Assembly (NCBI GenBank): GCA_030715195.1
Contig: JAUYVI010000003.1
Span: 705,700 to 769,699 of the forward strand
Direction of reading: 5' to 3'
Origin: Dongia sedimenti
GTDB lineage: Bacteria > Pseudomonadota > Alphaproteobacteria > Dongiales > Dongiaceae
DNA: 64,000 nucleotides
Shown here: positions 61,347 to 64,000 of the stretch, piece by piece
Position numbering within the stretch: position 1 is the first letter of the stretch
Layout: each line of letters begins with the position of its first letter
Position numbers and translations under genes: made by a program
The notes under the pieces: generated by a model
Databases searched by the model: none
What the model was told of the DNA's origin: nothing
What the model saw: only the letters and a program-made list of their open reading frames with translations

Positions 61347-62006
61347 CTACCCGTCGCGGCTTGCCTCGATGACGCAGACCGAGTGGGGGAACGGCAGCAA
61401 GCCCCGGATATGGTGGCGCTGCGCGTCGGGAAAGACGCGTCTCACCAGATCGAGATAGGCGTCGATCGCACGGACGTGCTGCCCCCGGTCCTTGGAGATG
61501 ATGAACCGCGTCAGCGGATTCTGACCCGGGAAATAGCACGGATCGGCGGTGACCAGCCGGCCGTTCGGCGCGAGAGCATCACGTGCGGCCCGCAGCATGT
61601 CCTGGGCGGTCTGATCGTTGATGTGATGCAGCACGCCGATGGCGATCGCGATGTCGAAATGTCCGAGGCGATCGAGCGGCAAATCGCCGACATCGCCCAG
61701 GTGAAAGGTGGCACGGTCGCCAAAGGCACGCCGGGCGCGGTCGATGTAGCTGGCGCTGTGATCGACGCCGCAATAGCGGACGTCAGGCAGGAACTTGACG
61801 ATCTCGGCGGGGCCGCAACCGATATCGAGTATGGATTGCCCGGCCACCGGCCGGATATGCCGCTCCAGCAGGATGCGCAGGCCGCGCTTTGCGCCGACCA
61901 GATACTGCACCGTCTCGTAGACCAGCGGGTGCGAGAGCAGCCGGCGCCAACCGACGGTCTTTTCATCGATGCCTGTCTGGCCTTGCCGGGGTGCCGTGCC
62001 CGCCAT
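61347..62006 (-). CDS. SAM-dependent methyltransferase, class I
   Basis: This 219-residue methyltransferase shows motif I SILDIGCGPAEIVKFLP, an acidic CGVDHSASYI, and ATFHLGDVGDLPLD and IAIGVLHHIND for motifs II-III. ATG at 62006 lies 5 bases from the glycosyltransferase stop; a longer reading would overlap it. It may methylate a sugar or lipid carrier in the glycan locus. Confidence 0.85.
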   Translation of the reverse strand: MAGTAPRQGQTGIDEKTVGWRRLLSHPLVYETVQYLVGAKRGLRILLERHIRPVAGQSILDIGCGPAEIVKFLPDVRYCGVDHSASYIDRARRAFGDRATFHLGDVGDLPLDRLGHFDIAIAIGVLHHINDQTAQDMLRAARDALAPNGRLVTADPCYFPGQNPLTRFIISKDRGQHVRAIDAYLDLVRRVFPDAQRHHIRGLLPFPHSVCVIEASRDG

Positions 62007-62011
62007 GGGAA

Positions 62012-62944
62012 TCAGCGGAACTCCTTGAATAGGCCCGCGGTCAAATGGATGATTTGTTCGTCGAGGAACACCGGCTCCGCGACACGATAGATCGGCTTCG
62101 CGATTTCGGCCCGTTTGCTCAAGCGCAAGCGCCAACCCCATTTCAGCCAATGGCGCAGGACGTCGATGGCGGACCGGATGACGAAGTCGATGCGGCCACC
62201 CTTGGACTCGCCGGCCTCGCGCGGCAGAAACCCGATCGGAACTTCGATGATCTCGAGCCCGCGCGCCTTGGCTTTGATCAGGCCTTCGGGATTTGCAAAG
62301 GCGGTGGTCGATTGCAGATCCAGGGATTGCGCCACCCGGGTGGGGTAGAACGTGACGTTCTGCATGTCGTGGAAGCGAACGCCGAACAAGACTCGGATGA
62401 TGTAGTAGTTGGCGAGCGACACGATTGCCTGGCGCAGGCTGTCGGACCGTGATCGCACGCGGTAAATGGATCGCAGCACGGGGATGTAGCTCAGCAGCCG
62501 GATCGGCACCGGCCGGACGCCCTGGACGATGTCGAAATGCTTCGTCAGTTCGAGAAAGATGCGCAGGTTGCGGATGTCGTACGACCAGTCGACGGTCTGC
62601 CAGAACAGGATCTCGTTGCGGGCGGCCTTGATCGCCCGCCAGGACGAGATGCCGACGTTCAGGTTCCGCTCGTTGTGCAGCACGCGCAGTCGAGGTTCGT
62701 GGAGCGCGTAAGCGTCCGCTATGGCGCCGGTCCGATCGGTGCTGCCGTCATTGATGAAGACCAGCTCGAAATTCTCGGCCGTGGCGTTCAGCAATGCGAA
62801 GGCGCGGTCGAAGAAGGATTTCAGCGATTCTTCTTCATTGAAGCCCCAGGCGAGCATCGATATGGGACGGTCGAATTTGGGCAGCGCGTCGGCCTGCTGA
62901 ACACTGTCGGGTTGCATCTTAAGATTGAACTCGATCGGCCCCAT
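62012..62944 (-). CDS. Family 2 (GT2) glycosyltransferase
   Basis: This 310-residue transferase has the GT-A fold with ISMLAWGFNEEESLKSFFDRAF, VFINDGSTDRTG and WQTVDWSYD at the metal/donor site. Overall it is of the dolichyl-phosphate mannosyltransferase-like (Dpm1/GtrB) type. No clear membrane anchor is seen at the C-terminus. ATG at 62944 is used; 62917 is an alternative. It is followed by a methyltransferase gene and diverges from the acetyltransferase gene. Confidence 0.85.
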   Translation of the reverse strand: MGPIEFNLKMQPDSVQQADALPKFDRPISMLAWGFNEEESLKSFFDRAFALLNATAENFELVFINDGSTDRTGAIADAYALHEPRLRVLHNERNLNVGISSWRAIKAARNEILFWQTVDWSYDIRNLRIFLELTKHFDIVQGVRPVPIRLLSYIPVLRSIYRVRSRSDSLRQAIVSLANYYIIRVLFGVRFHDMQNVTFYPTRVAQSLDLQSTTAFANPEGLIKAKARGLEIIEVPIGFLPREAGESKGGRIDFVIRSAIDVLRHWLKWGWRLRLSKRAEIAKPIYRVAEPVFLDEQIIHLTAGLFKEFR

Positions 62945-63107
62945 GCCGCTGCGGCCCGGATACTATACGAGCCGATCCCGGAAAGCCAAGGGCACTCAGG
63001 CCATGCCCGGCCGTGCCGCGGGGCCTTGGGCGTTGCTGTGGTGCCGCGAAAAATGCTACTGCGGCAGGCGGTTCGATGTCCGGCCGCATCTCTTGGGGTA
63101 TTGAAGC

Positions 63108-63803
63108 TTGACGGCTTTGCGCCTTTTCGGTGGGGGTACCCGCGCCAGCGTGATCGTGGATTTCGTGCGCTGGCGCCTGGCAGATCGGTTCGAGCTCCAA
63201 GGCTTCTACGACGACAATCCGAGCGCCGGTGGCGCGCTGGGCATACCTCGGCTGGGCGACGTCGCGGACGGCCTGCGCGACATGAACGGCGGCGACGGCG
63301 CTGCCGTTCTTGCGCTCGGCACCTATGCCTCCTGGCGTGCTTGCGAGCTGCTCCATGAGCTTCGCCGCCGGCGCGTGCCGGTCGCGAGCCTGGTCTCGCC
63401 GATGGCCTCCATATCGCCGAGTGCGGAGATCGGCCCCGGTGCCTTGATCCTGGACGGCGTCTTCATCGGCGCCCGCGCCCGGATCGGGGCGCTGCTCACC
63501 GCCAATGCATTGGCGATCATCGAACACGACACCACTCTTGGGCACAATGTCATGCTCGGCTCAGGCGCCGCCATTGCAGGCTTTGCGCACATCGAGGACC
63601 ATTGCTTCATCGGGACCAACGCCACGGTCCTGCCCAAGGTCGTCGTCGGGTCCGGAACCCTCCTCGCGGCTGGGAGCACGGCGTCGCGGGACTTGCCGGC
63701 AGGCGTCATCGCCGTTGGCGCGCCGGCCAAGACCCAGCGCAGCGTCGGCGAAGGCGACGAAGTTCCAACCTCCGCCCGGATATCCGTTCTGCCTCGACCA
63801 TAA
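63108..63803 (+). CDS. NeuD-like sugar O-acetyltransferase (left-handed beta-helix)
   Basis: This 231-residue protein has an N-terminal Rossmann-like part (LRLFGGGTRASVIVDFVRW, DDNPSAGG) and C-terminal hexapeptide repeats (PSAEIGPGALILDGVFIGARARIG, LGHNVMLGSGAAIAG, EDHCFIGTNATVLPKVVVG) ending in GVIAVGAPAK. This is the NeuD/PglD pattern of acetyltransferases acting on amino-sugar nucleotides. The only start in frame is TTG at 63108, which follows TTGGGGTA at the expected spacing. It is the last protein gene in the window. Confidence 0.82.
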   Translation: MTALRLFGGGTRASVIVDFVRWRLADRFELQGFYDDNPSAGGALGIPRLGDVADGLRDMNGGDGAAVLALGTYASWRACELLHELRRRRVPVASLVSPMASISPSAEIGPGALILDGVFIGARARIGALLTANALAIIEHDTTLGHNVMLGSGAAIAGFAHIEDHCFIGTNATVLPKVVVGSGTLLAAGSTASRDLPAGVIAVGAPAKTQRSVGEGDEVPTSARISVLPRP

Positions 63804-63870
63804 TCGGCGACTTGTATGCGCGGCTCGGCTGAAGGGCACCCCGCTTGGTCCGTGTGGCGCCCTCAAAAGC

Positions 63871-63905
63871 AAAACGCCCCAGCATTTCTGCATGGGGCGT
63901 TTTTG
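63871..63905. terminator. Rho-independent terminator, bidirectional
   Basis: ACGCCCCAGCA (63874-63884) and TGCATGGGGCGT (63889-63900) form a stem with one bulged A and a TTTC loop. An AAAA run precedes it and TTTTT follows, so it can end transcription in both directions: of the acetyltransferase gene from the left and of the tRNA gene from the right. Confidence 0.85.
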
Positions 63906-63927
63906 CGTGTTGTATGGAGATAGGGTT

Positions 63928-64000
<73 letters not shown>

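Overview
The window is GC-rich, densely packed DNA with many ATGA/GTGA/TAATG stop-start overlaps. It is almost certainly chromosomal and from an alphaproteobacterium. Pointers to that are a Caulobacter-type xylose dehydrogenase homologue, a bufferin operon behind a promoter matching the Caulobacter sigma-F motif, and an alphaproteobacterial initiator tRNA at the right edge. Several loci suggest life near plants: a LuxR solo of the plant-signal class beside a proline iminopeptidase and a peptide importer, nicotinate/nicotinamide catabolism, and pentose and deoxyhexose oxidation. I see no transposase, integrase, phage gene or CRISPR array.

Left part (1-21.6 kb). Bases 1-443 hold no convincing gene. 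A long minus-strand operon (8569 to 444) encodes an IlvD/Edd sugar-acid dehydratase, a XylB-like SDR, a GguC/AraD1 protein, a Pot-type ABC importer and a sirtuin; a divergent IclR gene probably controls it. An HD-GYP c-di-GMP phosphodiesterase follows. Then comes a nicotinate cluster: enamidase, MarR regulator, two DUF1185 proteins, a UPF0280 protein, 6-hydroxynicotinate reductase, a molybdenum hydroxylase (fused Fe-S/Mo subunit plus FAD subunit) and a plant-type nicotinamidase. Together these could take nicotinamide to 2-formylglutarate.

Middle part (21.6-50.2 kb). An imperfect inverted repeat separates the nicotinate cluster from dppABCDF, a PipR/OryR-type luxR solo and pip. Next, on the minus strand, is a bufferin operon (precursor DUF2282, DoxX, NDH-2, MNIO DUF692, DUF2063) preceded by an exact GTAACC-N16-CGAA match. 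Patatin and 3-hydroxybutyrate dehydrogenase genes, a divergent LysR gene, a class III cyclase and a secreted cupin follow. The next block is a second sugar-acid locus (MFS, IlvD/Edd, IclR, lactonase-like amidohydrolase, mutarotase). After it lie a four-gene operon (Gfo/Idh, CaiB/BaiF CoA-transferase, an unsecreted solute-binding-like protein, MaoC hydratase), a lipid-kinase-like gene and a metallophosphoesterase.

Right part (50.2-64 kb). This looks like a surface-glycan locus: asparagine synthetase, two radical SAM/SPASM enzymes, a small unknown protein, WbqC, a coiled-coil protein, a UPF0104 membrane protein, an NDP-sugar epimerase/dehydratase, a DegT aminotransferase, a large membrane protein, a methyltransferase, a GT2 glycosyltransferase and a NeuD-like acetyltransferase. 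The window ends inside an initiator tRNA-Met gene.

All functions are assigned by reading the translated sequences and recalling family motifs; no database search was run.
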